A DNA stretch of 30,319 nt from CAYRAV01 sp964422365 (GTDB lineage: Bacteria > Bacillota > Clostridia > Lachnospirales > Lachnospiraceae). Below the pieces are notes generated by a model. It saw only the letters and a list, made by a program, of their open reading frames with translations, was not told the DNA's origin and made no database searches. The position numbers were made by a program, and so were the translations under genes. The DNA is taken from assembly GCA_964422365.1 (NCBI GenBank), contig CAYRAV010000036.1:1-30319 (forward strand), given 5' to 3'. Shown here piece by piece: positions 1 to 7,747 of this stretch (position 1 is the stretch's first letter; each line of letters starts with the position of its first letter).

Positions 1-539
1 ACAATGGTTTCTCCTTTTTGAAGGCGGCTCCAATATTTCTTTGGAATATTTTTCTCCACTGCCCGCTCTACATCAAATTTTCCGGCTCGTGGAACAGATA
101 AACTGTATCCATAACAAATAATATTATGCTTTACCCGAAAAGCATCTATCGTATAACCATTGATTATAATCGTTTCCTCTGGCTCCGTTATTTCATGAAA
201 AATAATTTCAAATGGCAATTCCGGTGCAATTACCCGCAGTGCATTCACTACCCGTTCTAATCCTTTTGGTCCTATCATAGTAACCGGCTCTGTCCGGTCC
301 GCATTTCCCATAGACAGTAAGAGTCCCGGAAGGCCGCTAATATGATCTCCATGATAATGGGTAAAACATATGGTGTCTATATCATGAAAACTCCATCCTT
401 TTTCCTTAATCGCAATCTGCGTTCCCTCTCCACAGTCTATTAAGAGACTGCTCCCATTTAACCTTGTCATTAGGGAAGTAAGCCATCTGTTTGGCAGAGG
501 CATCATCCCTCCTGTTCCCAGTAAGCAAACATCTAACAT
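1..539 (-). CDS. rnz: Ribonuclease Z, 3' part missing (off window)
   Basis: Metallo-beta-lactamase-fold endonuclease that trims tRNA 3' trailers. Reading from the ATG at 539 the product begins MLDVCLLGTGGMMPLPNR and carries the metal-binding motif FTHYHGDHISGLPG near residues 59-72, typical of RNase Z (Zn-binding HxHxDH followed by GLPG). A second typical segment, MIGPKGLERVVNALR, follows. The frame stays open to base 1, so about 180 codons of a protein of roughly 300 are present and the C-terminal metal ligands are outside the window. The ribosome binding site is weak. The preceding 50 bases contain the T-rich tail of the terminator at 585-629. Confidence 0.93.
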   Translation of the reverse strand, partial: MLDVCLLGTGGMMPLPNRWLTSLMTRLNGSSLLIDCGEGTQIAIKEKGWSFHDIDTICFTHYHGDHISGLPGLLLSMGNADRTEPVTMIGPKGLERVVNALRVIAPELPFEIIFHEITEPEETIIINGYTIDAFRVKHNIICYGYSLSVPRAGKFDVERAVEKNIPKKYWSRLQKGETI

Positions 540-584
540 TTTATTTACCAAACTTTTTTATAACAAATATGTAAATGATTATCA

Positions 585-629
585 TAAAAAAATACAAACA
601 CAAAGGGTGAAAGATTTGTGTCTGTATTT
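585..629 (-). terminator. Intrinsic terminator within a recurring hairpin element
   Basis: Bases 590-604 pair with 615-629 (15-bp stem with one mismatch, loop of 10). On the minus strand the stem is followed by a run of seven T (plus-strand A-run 586-592). It lies downstream of the small CxxC protein gene and upstream of rnz. The sequence around it resembles segments at 3570-3614 and 29344-29408, so it is one copy of an intergenic repeat family (see findings). Confidence 0.7.
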
Positions 630-666
630 GTTCCTTTCCTCATTATTTTCTCTCACCCTAAAACAT

Positions 667-731
667 GTTTGAAAATCCATCACTTATTACAACAATGAAT
701 TTTCAAACGATTCTATATTCACTTATAGAAT
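667..731. repeat. Two adjacent small inverted repeats
   Basis: First hairpin: GTTTGAAAAT at 667-676 with its exact complement at 699-708. Second: ATTCTATA at 710-717 with its complement at 724-731, loop of 6. The first resembles the GTTTGAAAAT core of the MITE ends found at 5806-5974, so this may be a degraded copy. No T-tract follows that would make a clear terminator. Confidence 0.4.
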
Positions 732-798
732 ATAAGTTATTATTGATACAAATCCTAAGCGTCCGGCTGGCTGTTGTAAAACAGACGATGGTATCAGC

Positions 799-1020
799 CT
801 ACACTTCTGTTATTTCTTTTCTAGTAACTGGAATTTTAAAGTTTCCTACAATCTTATCATAACATGCTTCGCATAGAACAAACTGATCTAATGTTAAATC
901 TTTCTGTGAAAAATATCCCCATTCTTTCTTTGCCTCAAATGCATCTTCTACTAATATATCATTTTCAAATCTTAATTCTTTCCCACATTGATTACATACT
1001 AAATGCTGTTTTAAACTCAT
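799..1020 (-). CDS. Small CxxC zinc-ribbon-like protein, function unknown
   Basis: A 73-residue product starting MSLKQHLVCNQCGKEL. It has two cysteine pairs, CNQC near the N-terminus and CEAC near residue 50, spaced as in a zinc ribbon; the segment between them is rich in acidic and aromatic residues. I chose the ATG at 1020 because AAGGGGG lies 9 bases upstream; the in-frame ATG at 1029 sits directly on that Shine-Dalgarno. It stands alone, with a possible promoter at 1137-1165, a perfect palindrome at 1062-1080 and a terminator at 585-629. I cannot name the family. Confidence 0.72.
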   Translation of the reverse strand: MSLKQHLVCNQCGKELRFENDILVEDAFEAKKEWGYFSQKDLTLDQFVLCEACYDKIVGNFKIPVTRKEITEV

Positions 1021-1061
1021 CCTCGGCATCCCCCTTCTTTTTCAAGCCATATGTTTCTAAC

Positions 1062-1080
1062 ATGTGAAACCGTTTCACAT
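1062..1080. promoter_or_regulatory. Perfect 9-1-9 palindrome, candidate operator
   Basis: ATGTGAAAC, one central C, then GTTTCACAT. The palindrome is perfect, sits about 42 bases upstream of the start of the small CxxC protein (minus strand) and has the TGAAA...TTTCA look of LacI/CcpA-type operators. Its odd spacing does not fit a standard cre box. No cognate regulator is visible nearby. Confidence 0.45.
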
Positions 1081-1136
1081 CTTTCTACAATAGTATCTGT
1101 TATTGGGTTTAGTGTATTTCCTATGCATTACTGATT

Positions 1137-1165
1137 ATATTACAACAACTCTATTTCATGAACAA
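1137..1165 (-). promoter_or_regulatory. Candidate sigma-A-type promoter for the small CxxC gene
   Basis: Minus strand: TTGTTC (1165-1160), a 17-base spacer, then TAATAT (1142-1137). A transcript would start near 1130 and cross the palindrome at 1062-1080, which could then act as a roadblock. Promoter-like hexamers are frequent in AT-rich DNA, so support is limited. Confidence 0.3.
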
Positions 1166-1226
1166 CATGAATCTCTAAACCATAACACATATTTGCCTTT
1201 ATTATAAAGGATACCTTTCTATTTTC

Positions 1227-1760
1227 CTAGTGGAAATTGCTACATATTCGAAGCCACATAATGACAGCATTTTCCTTTGGTGCATCATAAAAACCCTTTC
1301 GTATACCTTCCTTTTGAAAACCAGTTTTTTCATACAGTCGAATGGCTGCTAAATTGCTCTCTCTTACTTCTAATGTAAATTCTGTTAAATTTTTTTTACA
1401 TCCTTCTTCGATTAATACTTTCATCATCTTTGAAGCAATTCCATTCTCTCTGTATGCCTGAGTAACTGCCACATGATTAATCTGCCCTTCCCCTGCAATG
1501 CCCCACATGCCGCAGTAGCCTGCTATTTTTCCCGCATATTCGGCAACAAGATATACATTATTTTCATTTTTCAGAGAATCTGCTATCGCTTTTTTCGTCC
1601 AGGGCATAGAAAAAGATTCCTGCTCAATTCTGCACACTTCATTCAAATCACTTTCTATCATTTGCCTGATAAAACACTGTTTATATGAAATTTTTTCTTG
1701 TTCCTTTTGCATTTTGTATTCATTTTCTAAATCCCATTCATCCTTGTTATGGTACATCAT
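1227..1760 (-). CDS. rimI: Ribosomal-protein-alanine N-acetyltransferase (GNAT)
   Basis: GNAT-fold acetyltransferase of the RimI type, expected to acetylate the N-terminal alanine of ribosomal protein S18. The core begins FIRQMIESDLNEVCRIE and contains INHVAVTQAYRENGIASKMM, a good match to the acetyl-CoA binding R/Q-x-x-G-x-G/A loop (here RENGIA), then LEVRESNLAAIRLYEKTGF, the classic RimI C-terminal motif. The ATG at 1760 follows AGGTG by 5 bases and lies 8 bases past the tsaB stop; it gives 177 residues, with about 30 residues before the GNAT core. The open frame continues further upstream inside tsaB but that part is unlikely to be translated. It is the last gene of tsaE-tsaB-rimI, a common bacterial arrangement. 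Confidence 0.9.
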   Translation of the reverse strand: MMYHNKDEWDLENEYKMQKEQEKISYKQCFIRQMIESDLNEVCRIEQESFSMPWTKKAIADSLKNENNVYLVAEYAGKIAGYCGMWGIAGEGQINHVAVTQAYRENGIASKMMKVLIEEGCKKNLTEFTLEVRESNLAAIRLYEKTGFQKEGIRKGFYDAPKENAVIMWLRICSNFH

Positions 1761-1768
1761 TGTTTCAC

Positions 1769-2491
1769 CTAAGTTTCCAGCTTTTCTGCCATTTTTATTT
1801 TTTCTTCTCGTTCTCTCTCTGCCTGTGACAGCCTTAAATATTCCGGTTTGTGTTCTCTTGAATCCTGATAGTTTCCCTCTCTGTAATAACAGCATCCCAG
1901 TGCACCTACAGCGCCTGCCCTCTGCCTAGACAGATGCGGCGGTGCAAAATAAAATGGCACCATTACCTTTTCTTTGATAGCATTTTTCTGTACAGGTACA
2001 CCATCCCCCAAAAAAATCACTGGTTCTCCCAGTAAATTTATCTTTTGAATCATTTTTTCCATATCAACTGCCATCTGATCTTCTATCACAACAAACTGTT
2101 CCCCTTCAAAACGATACAATCCGGTATACACCTGATTCCGCCTTGCATCCATAATTGGACAGATTACTTTATCTGTTCCGTATAGGTTATAAGCAAGTCC
2201 TTCCACTGTTGGAATAGAAATAATTGGCTTTTTTAGTGCAAATGCCAATCCTTTGGCTGTCGCAGAACCGATTCGTAATCCTGTAAAGGAACCCGGACCC
2301 GCCGCAACAGCAATGGCATCTATAGTATTTAAATCCAGCTCTATCATTTTTACAATCTCATCTAACATCGGAAGTAATGTCTGTGAATGTGTCTTCTTAT
2401 GATTGATGGTGTATTCTGCAATCATATTCTCTTCTTCCACTACCGCTGCTGATGCTGTCAAACCAGAACTATCCAGTGCTAATATTTTCAT
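1769..2491 (-). CDS. tsaB: tRNA threonylcarbamoyladenosine biosynthesis protein TsaB
   Basis: Non-catalytic ASKHA-fold partner of TsaD in forming N6-threonylcarbamoyl-adenosine at position 37 of ANN-decoding tRNAs. The 240-residue product begins MKILALDSSGLTASAAVVEE and has the family segments THSQTLLPMLDEI and AAGPGSFTGLRIGSATAKGLA. Its start overlaps the tsaE stop by four bases (ATGA type), so translation is probably coupled. TsaD and TsaC are not in the window. Confidence 0.95.
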   Translation of the reverse strand: MKILALDSSGLTASAAVVEEENMIAEYTINHKKTHSQTLLPMLDEIVKMIELDLNTIDAIAVAAGPGSFTGLRIGSATAKGLAFALKKPIISIPTVEGLAYNLYGTDKVICPIMDARRNQVYTGLYRFEGEQFVVIEDQMAVDMEKMIQKINLLGEPVIFLGDGVPVQKNAIKEKVMVPFYFAPPHLSRQRAGAVGALGCCYYREGNYQDSREHKPEYLRLSQAEREREEKIKMAEKLET

Positions 2492-2943
2492 TCAAAAACC
2501 TCCAAACTACACTCCTTTTGTGAGCCAATGGTTATCTTACGATAGTCAAATCCTTTGTCTAAATTTTTCTCAATGCGGATAACCTGATATTCCTTTGGTA
2601 GAATTTCTTCAATAAGATTCGCCCACTCAATCAGGCAGACACCATTTCCATAAAAATAGTCTTCATATCCAATCTCCTCCATTTCCTCCACATCTGCAAT
2701 TCTATATACATCAAAGTGATAAAATGGCATCCTTCCCTCATTATATTCCTGGATAATGGTAAATGTAGGGCTGCTAATCGGTTCCCTAATATCCAGACCG
2801 CTGGCAAATCCCTGGGTAAATACTGTTTTCCCAACACCTAAATCTCCTATCAGACAATATACCTGGCCGGAAATTGCTGTTGCAGCCAAGTGTTTGCCAA
2901 CAGCAAAAGTATCCTTTGCATCAAAGCTTTCTACTACTTTCAT
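2488..2943 (-). CDS. tsaE: tRNA threonylcarbamoyladenosine biosynthesis ATPase TsaE
   Basis: P-loop ATPase that drives turnover of the TsaB-TsaD-TsaE complex in t6A synthesis. The 151-residue product has Walker A GDLGVGKT near residue 33, the conserved SPTFTIIQEY near 58, and the FYHFDVYR and LIEWANLI motifs of the family. First gene of tsaE-tsaB-rimI, with an ATGA overlap into tsaB. Base composition matches its neighbours. Confidence 0.96.
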   Translation of the reverse strand: MKVVESFDAKDTFAVGKHLAATAISGQVYCLIGDLGVGKTVFTQGFASGLDIREPISSPTFTIIQEYNEGRMPFYHFDVYRIADVEEMEEIGYEDYFYGNGVCLIEWANLIEEILPKEYQVIRIEKNLDKGFDYRKITIGSQKECSLEVFE

Positions 2944-2963
2944 ACTTCCTCCAAAACTTAATT

Positions 2964-2983
2964 TTTTTCAGACACACTCTAAA
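2964..2983. repeat. Solitary end of the MITE-like repeat family
   Basis: The minus strand reads TTTAGAGTGTGTCTGAAAAA, close to the terminal repeat of the full element at 5806-5974 (CTAGAGTGTGTTTGAAAATT). Only one end is present, wedged between the stop of the YcxB-like gene and the tsaE start. Confidence 0.5.
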
Positions 2984-2986
2984 TGA

Positions 2987-3499
2987 TTACTTTTTTGCTG
3001 CAAAATTCTGATTCAATATTTCCTGCAGTTTTGTTAATTGTTCTCCACATGCCTCTTTCGGAAATATATAGGAATGAACAGTATCTACATATAGATAAAT
3101 CCGCTTTTTTGTTTCTATTACTTTATACATATCAGCCCACTTTATTTCCAGTTTTTCCTCTTTATAGTGAATGGTAAGGGTCTTACTGCTAATCTCATAA
3201 TGCATGGGCTCATGAAATATTGGATTTTTTACAATTTGCTTATGCGCTTTTGACAATAGCTGCCACGGCTGTATCACAGTAAATACAAGAGCACCTAACC
3301 CAAGAAAAGTATTGGTCATAGCATCATTTGTCTGAACTGTTAAAATCAGGTATATCAGACAGCCAAGACTGATTGCTACTCCAAATACTCCTCCAACACT
3401 AAAATAATTATGACGCATCAGGAACCAGAACATATCACTCGTTCCTACCTGCACATCCATATGAAATGATTCTTTTGAGTCTTTACTTTGTTCTGACAT
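2987..3499 (-). CDS. YcxB-like membrane protein
   Basis: A 170-residue protein with two adjacent hydrophobic segments (about residues 36-54 and 62-80), then a soluble C-terminal half containing EEKLEIKWADMYKVIETKKRIYLYV and HSYIFPKEACGE. This matches the layout of the YcxB-like domain (integral membrane, function unknown). The start is preceded by AAGGAG at 5 bases. It sits between tex and tsaE with repeat pieces on both sides. The family call rests on motif resemblance, not a search. Confidence 0.7.
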   Translation of the reverse strand: MSEQSKDSKESFHMDVQVGTSDMFWFLMRHNYFSVGGVFGVAISLGCLIYLILTVQTNDAMTNTFLGLGALVFTVIQPWQLLSKAHKQIVKNPIFHEPMHYEISSKTLTIHYKEEKLEIKWADMYKVIETKKRIYLYVDTVHSYIFPKEACGEQLTKLQEILNQNFAAKK

Positions 3500-3535
3500 A
3501 TTGGCTCCTTCCTATCATTTTATACGTTGTAACTG

Positions 3536-3614
3536 AGCCTATCAAGCACAAGCCTGCTTGTATTTGATAAGACAAACACAAAGAGTAAAACGTTTATGCA
3601 TTATCCTTTTCCTC
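3536..3614. repeat. Intergenic hairpin element, copy 2
   Basis: Bases 3540-3553 pair with 3556-3569 (TATCAAGCACAAGC against GCTTGTATTTGATA, two non-Watson-Crick positions). They are followed by ACAAACACAAAGAGTAAAA, shared with copy 1 (591-609) and copy 3 (29343 onward). The hairpin itself closely matches 29307-29342. The segment fills the space between the tex stop and the YcxB-like gene. Confidence 0.6.
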
Positions 3615-5756
3615 TTATAATTTCATAGTCAGCTGGATTCGCTTCTTTGGCAAATCCACACTCATCACTTTCACTTCCACAATATCTCCCACACTTACAA
3701 CTTCTAGTGGATGTTTCACAAACTTCTTGTCAGTCAGCTGAGAGATATGTACCAGACCATCCTGATGGACTCCAATATCTACAAATGCACCAAAGTCAAT
3801 TACATTCCGCACCGTTCCTTTTAAAACCATGCCTGGTGTTAAATCTTTCATTTCCAATACATCCGTTCTTAAGATTGGTTTTGGCATTTCATCGCGGGGA
3901 TCCCTTCCCGGCTTTTCTAATTCTTTGATAATATCAATTAATGTTTCCTCTCCGATGCCCAACTGTTCTGCCATTGTCTTTTTGTCTTTTATCTCTTTCC
4001 CTAAGCCTGTCAAACCATTTTTAATATCTTCTAACTGATACCCTGCTTTTTCTAATAATTTTGCTGCTGCATCATAGGATTCCGGATGAACACTCGTAGC
4101 ATCTAATGGATTTTTCCCATCCGAAATACGCATAAAACCGGCACACTGCTCAAAGGCTTTTGGTCCTAATTTGGCTACTTTTAATAATTGCTTTCTCTCT
4201 GTAAACTTTCCATTTTCTTCTCTGTATACGACAATATTTTTTGCAATTACTTTACTAATACCTGAAATATATTCTAATAATGATGCAGATGCAGTATTCA
4301 GATCTACTCCTACTTTATTGACACACCCCTCTACTACACCACTTAGGGCTTCACTTAATTTCTTCTGATTCATATCATGCTGATATTGTCCGACACCAAT
4401 GGATTTTGGATCTATTTTTACCAGTTCTGCCAATGGATCCTGCAGCCTTCTTGCAATAGAAGCAGCACTTCTCTGTCCCACATCAAAATTTGGGAATTCT
4501 TCTGTTGCTAATTTGCTAGCAGAATATACAGAAGCACCTGCTTCATTTACTATCACATATTGAACAGGCTTATGAATCTCCTTTAACATCTCTACAATAA
4601 TCATCTCCGATTCACGGGAGGCTGTTCCATTTCCTACAGAAATCAAAGAGATATCATATTTATCAATTAACTGTTTTACTGTTTTTTTCGTTTCTTCTAC
4701 TTTGTTCTGCGGTTCAGTTGGATAAACAACTGTTGTATCTAAGACTTTTCCTGTTGCATCTACCACAGCCAATTTACAGCCTGTACGGAACGCAGGATCC
4801 CATCCTAATACAACTTTTCCAACAATTGGAGGCTGCATCAATAACTGTTCTAAATTTTTACCAAAAATCTTAATAGCACCATCTTCTGCTTTTTCCGTTA
4901 ATTCATTGCGGATATCACGCTCAATGGCAGGCGCAACCAGTCTTTTATAACTATCATCGATGGTATCCTTTAAGATTTGTGTGGTATATGGATTATTTTT
5001 GACAATCACTTTTTTTTGTAAAAACATTATTATTTTTTCTTCTGGTGCTGTCACTTTTACAGTGATGAATTTTTCCTTTTCTCCTCTGTTTAATGCCAGC
5101 ACTCTGTGTCCTGCTATCTTATCAATCTTCTCTTCAAAATTATAATACATTTCATAAACCGATTCTGCCTTTTCATCCTTTGCTGTTGACACAATCGTTC
5201 CCTCATTCATAGTTGCTTTTCGAATATAACTGCGGTAATCTGCATCATCCGAAATATTTTCTGCAATAATGTCCATAGCACCCTGAATTGCTTCTTCCAC
5301 AGTATTTACTTCTTTTTCTTCAGATAAATATGCCTTTGCCTCTTCCTCTATAGGCTTTTCTGTTATTTGCAGCAAAATAACATTTGCCAGTCCCTCTAAT
5401 CCTTTTTCTTTTGCAATGGTCGCTCTGGTCCTTCTCTTTGGTCTGTATGGGCGATATAAATCTTCTACCACCACCTGCGTAGTTGCTGCTAAAATCTGTG
5501 CTTTTAAGTCCTCTGTTAATTTTCCCTGTTCTTCAATACTTGCCAACACCTGAGCCTTTTTGTCTTCTAAGTTTCTAAGATAGGTAAGACGCTCACTTAA
5601 ATTTCTGAGTTGTTCATCGTTTAAAGAACCATGTTTTTCTTTTCTATATCGTGCGATAAATGGAATCGTATTTCCCTCATCAATTAAAGAAACCACAGCC
5701 TCTACCTGCCATGTCTCAATCTTTAATTCCTCTTTTAGTTGTTTTATAATATCCAT
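3615..5756 (-). CDS. tex: Tex family transcription accessory / RNA-binding protein
   Basis: A 713-residue protein of the Tex/YhgF family, nucleic-acid binding proteins linked to transcription. Order of parts: N-terminal helical Tex domain starting MDIIKQLKEELKIETWQVEAV with PFIARYRKEKHGSLNDEQLR; a YqgF/RNase H-like domain around LGWDPAFRTGCKLAVVD (near residue 320); helix-hairpin-helix segment VGVDLNTASASLLEYISGI (near 475); and a C-terminal S1 domain, GMVLKGTVRNVIDFGAFVDIG onward (near 640). The start follows GGAGG by about 6 bases. Length is normal for the family. It appears monocistronic; the repeat at 3536-3614 follows it. Confidence 0.96.
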   Translation of the reverse strand: MDIIKQLKEELKIETWQVEAVVSLIDEGNTIPFIARYRKEKHGSLNDEQLRNLSERLTYLRNLEDKKAQVLASIEEQGKLTEDLKAQILAATTQVVVEDLYRPYRPKRRTRATIAKEKGLEGLANVILLQITEKPIEEEAKAYLSEEKEVNTVEEAIQGAMDIIAENISDDADYRSYIRKATMNEGTIVSTAKDEKAESVYEMYYNFEEKIDKIAGHRVLALNRGEKEKFITVKVTAPEEKIIMFLQKKVIVKNNPYTTQILKDTIDDSYKRLVAPAIERDIRNELTEKAEDGAIKIFGKNLEQLLMQPPIVGKVVLGWDPAFRTGCKLAVVDATGKVLDTTVVYPTEPQNKVEETKKTVKQLIDKYDISLISVGNGTASRESEMIIVEMLKEIHKPVQYVIVNEAGASVYSASKLATEEFPNFDVGQRSAASIARRLQDPLAELVKIDPKSIGVGQYQHDMNQKKLSEALSGVVEGCVNKVGVDLNTASASLLEYISGISKVIAKNIVVYREENGKFTERKQLLKVAKLGPKAFEQCAGFMRISDGKNPLDATSVHPESYDAAAKLLEKAGYQLEDIKNGLTGLGKEIKDKKTMAEQLGIGEETLIDIIKELEKPGRDPRDEMPKPILRTDVLEMKDLTPGMVLKGTVRNVIDFGAFVDIGVHQDGLVHISQLTDKKFVKHPLEVVSVGDIVEVKVMSVDLPKKRIQLTMKL

Positions 5757-5805
5757 TGTAACCCTCCGCTTTTAAGTTCATATATCTGATTGCATAAACC
5801 CATAT

Positions 5806-5974
5806 ACTAGAGCGTATTTGAAAATTTATTGCCCCAATCTGCACGCCCCACTTTGCATGGATATTTGTCCCAAATTCATTCAATGCAGCCCGTTACACCT
5901 CATGAATTTGGAACAAATCCCCCACAAATTGTGACATACATCTTGCAACAAGCAATTTTCAAACACACTCTAGT
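5806..5974. repeat. MITE-like element, 169 bp, complete
   Basis: Terminal inverted repeats of about 20 bp: ACTAGAGCGTATTTGAAAAT at the left and its imperfect complement ATTTTCAAACACACTCTAGT at the right. Inside is a long hairpin, 5863-5879 against 5902-5918 (17 bp, one mismatch). It contains no open frame of note. Related ends occur at 2964-2983, 21424-21444 and 21901-21950, and the right-hand 35 bases match 21912-21948 closely. No convincing target-site duplication is seen. It occupies the gap between tex and the transglutaminase-like gene. Confidence 0.75.
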
Positions 5975-6044
5975 GAATATTATAGATTACCAAACTGTTT
6001 GTTGCAAGAGTAATATTCGTCAAAATGCGAAAAATCTGTAACCA

Positions 6045-6089
6045 CAAAAATAACCATATAATATAGGCATTTTCCCATATCATATGGTT
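6045..6089 (-). terminator. Intrinsic terminator of the transglutaminase-like gene
   Basis: AACCATAT at 6052-6059 pairs with ATATGGTT at 6082-6089, and the minus strand then reads ATTTTTG. It begins 7 bases after the stop of the gene at 6096. Confidence 0.65.
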
Positions 6090-6095
6090 TTATAT

Positions 6096-6938
6096 TTAAT
6101 ACTCATATGTCACTTTTGAGTACTGGCTGGCTTTTTTCTCCATATTTTTCAATTTAAATTTCATTGCACCTTGTTCATACAGGCACATATCACAGGTAGC
6201 ATCTATTATAATCCATTTTTTCTTGCAATAAACTTTATTCCATGCATGATATACACTTCCATCATAATATTTATTGACTGGATAACCTTTTACCATTTTT
6301 GCCTTAATGCCCAGACTGCGGAGCATAGATGCATTTAAAACGGATATATCATAACAGATCCCTCTTTTTTGCTTATAAATAACTTCTATATCAGGTATGT
6401 AATTTGTCAGCTGTCCTGCCTGGTTTTGGGCAAGTTTTGCATAATCATAATGATAATTTTTTACAATATATTTATATATCTTCTGAACCTTTGCATACTC
6501 TGTTTTACACTTTTTTGTCAAAGATGTTGCTTTCTTAATTGCTGCATTTTTCGTATTCCAGCTAATAACCTGGTTAGATGTCAGATATGCCTTATTGGGA
6601 TCTGATAATTGCAAAGATACTTCTTCTATAACTAAAGGACTATAGCTGGTTCCTGATACATGTTTGTAAACACCAACACTATATTGTCCATTTCCCAATG
6701 TTAATGGAACATCAATATCCATCTTTTGAGCCGTCGAGAAATAACTATATTTTTTATCTGAACCACTCTTTATTACCATAACTGCAATTTTCGTTCCAGT
6801 ATTGTTATCATATTTAACAGAAACTGTCCCATCTTTGTTATCTGAAATTGCAACCGCAGAGCCCGCTTGTACATGAAGTGTTCCGATGTGCAACGACAGC
6901 AGACCTGTTAATACCAATAGCTTTAACCATTTCTTCAT
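6096..6938 (-). CDS. Secreted transglutaminase-like (papain-fold) protein
   Basis: A 280-residue exported protein. Residues 1-25 form a signal peptide (MKKWLKLLVLTGLLSLHIG...VQAG). A beta-rich N-terminal part follows, then a transglutaminase-core domain in the C-terminal half. The expected triad is visible: Cys195 in KRGICYDIS, His231 in VYHAWNKVY and Asp246 in IIIDATCD. Such domains in Firmicutes are usually proteases or amidases acting at the cell surface; the substrate is unknown. The start follows GGAGTG at about 6 bases. It stands alone, with its own terminator at 6045-6089. Confidence 0.82.
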   Translation of the reverse strand: MKKWLKLLVLTGLLSLHIGTLHVQAGSAVAISDNKDGTVSVKYDNNTGTKIAVMVIKSGSDKKYSYFSTAQKMDIDVPLTLGNGQYSVGVYKHVSGTSYSPLVIEEVSLQLSDPNKAYLTSNQVISWNTKNAAIKKATSLTKKCKTEYAKVQKIYKYIVKNYHYDYAKLAQNQAGQLTNYIPDIEVIYKQKRGICYDISVLNASMLRSLGIKAKMVKGYPVNKYYDGSVYHAWNKVYCKKKWIIIDATCDMCLYEQGAMKFKLKNMEKKASQYSKVTYEY

Positions 6939-7131
6939 ACTATCACTCCATATCCCTTTCTTATTATGTTTTGCAATTTATCCTTTCGATATTTTCATCC
7001 TATTTTTTTCATTTAATACCAATATATCTAATTTATTGTATATTTATACTACTATATTTTTTGTTCCATGTCAATTCATAATATCCGCTCTTTTTAGGCA
7101 TTTCTGTGTCATTTTACCATAATAAGAATAT

Positions 7132-7473
7132 TTACATTCCAGCCATGCAGAAACAATTGTAAAATGACTGCTTTTCTGTTATTGTCCAGATTATAAGCCA
7201 CAGAAGAACCACTGTTTCTGCATAACCTGTATTTCCTGCTTTTATCTTAGTAACAGAAAAGTTCTGCTTAAAACGTTTAAATAAAAATTCCACCTGCCAG
7301 CAGCTTCTGTACAGATATAAAATTTCTTCACCACAGTATTCTGCCCCTAAAGATATATTAACGACAACCCACCCTGCACAAAACAAAGTATCTTCTGCTA
7401 TCTTATGCTGGTTTTTACGCAGGTACGGTAGAATTTTTATCCCATTTCCCCTACGGTATCGGTAAGCATAGAG
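7132..7473 (-). pseudogene. IS4-like transposase, C-terminal remnant
   Basis: An open frame of 113 codons without a usable start, from after a TAG at 7474-7476 to the stop at 7132. It contains YRYRRGNGIKILPYLRKN and YRSCWQVEFLFKRFKQ. The latter is the Y-(2)-R-(3)-E-(6)-K box of IS4 transposases in which the arginine is replaced by cysteine (YRSC where YRxR is usual). The glutamate and lysine remain. The N-terminal DDE part is missing; bases 7474-7620 hold an open stretch in another frame that I cannot match. I take this as the decayed end of an insertion sequence at the left border of the accessory island. Confidence 0.72.
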
Positions 7474-7647
7474 CTATAATTTAGGTCTAGTGATATGGTG
7501 GTCTCTCTTACTGCCAATGCTTCATAGTCCTCTACATATGCACCTGAGGCAATATCCACCAGATCTCCCCAAAGTGTACTTGTGTCAATGGTCACATGTT
7601 CTACTATACTGCATGATGCATGACTGGAAATTTATTCTATTCAATTA

Positions 7648-7704
7648 TAAATTAAAATAACCCTATCCTCAACATATCAAATTAATAATTAGTTAAGGAT
7701 AGGG
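7648..7704 (-). terminator. Strong intrinsic terminator for the toxin-tail/immunity unit
   Basis: Bases 7661-7673 pair with 7692-7704 (13-bp stem, one G-T pair, 18-base loop). On the minus strand the stem is followed by TTATTTTAATTT. It lies just downstream of the open frame ending at 7748. Confidence 0.65.
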
Positions 7705-7747
7705 CTGCCTTCTAGTCTTTAAATCTAAATCACCAATTGAACACCTA

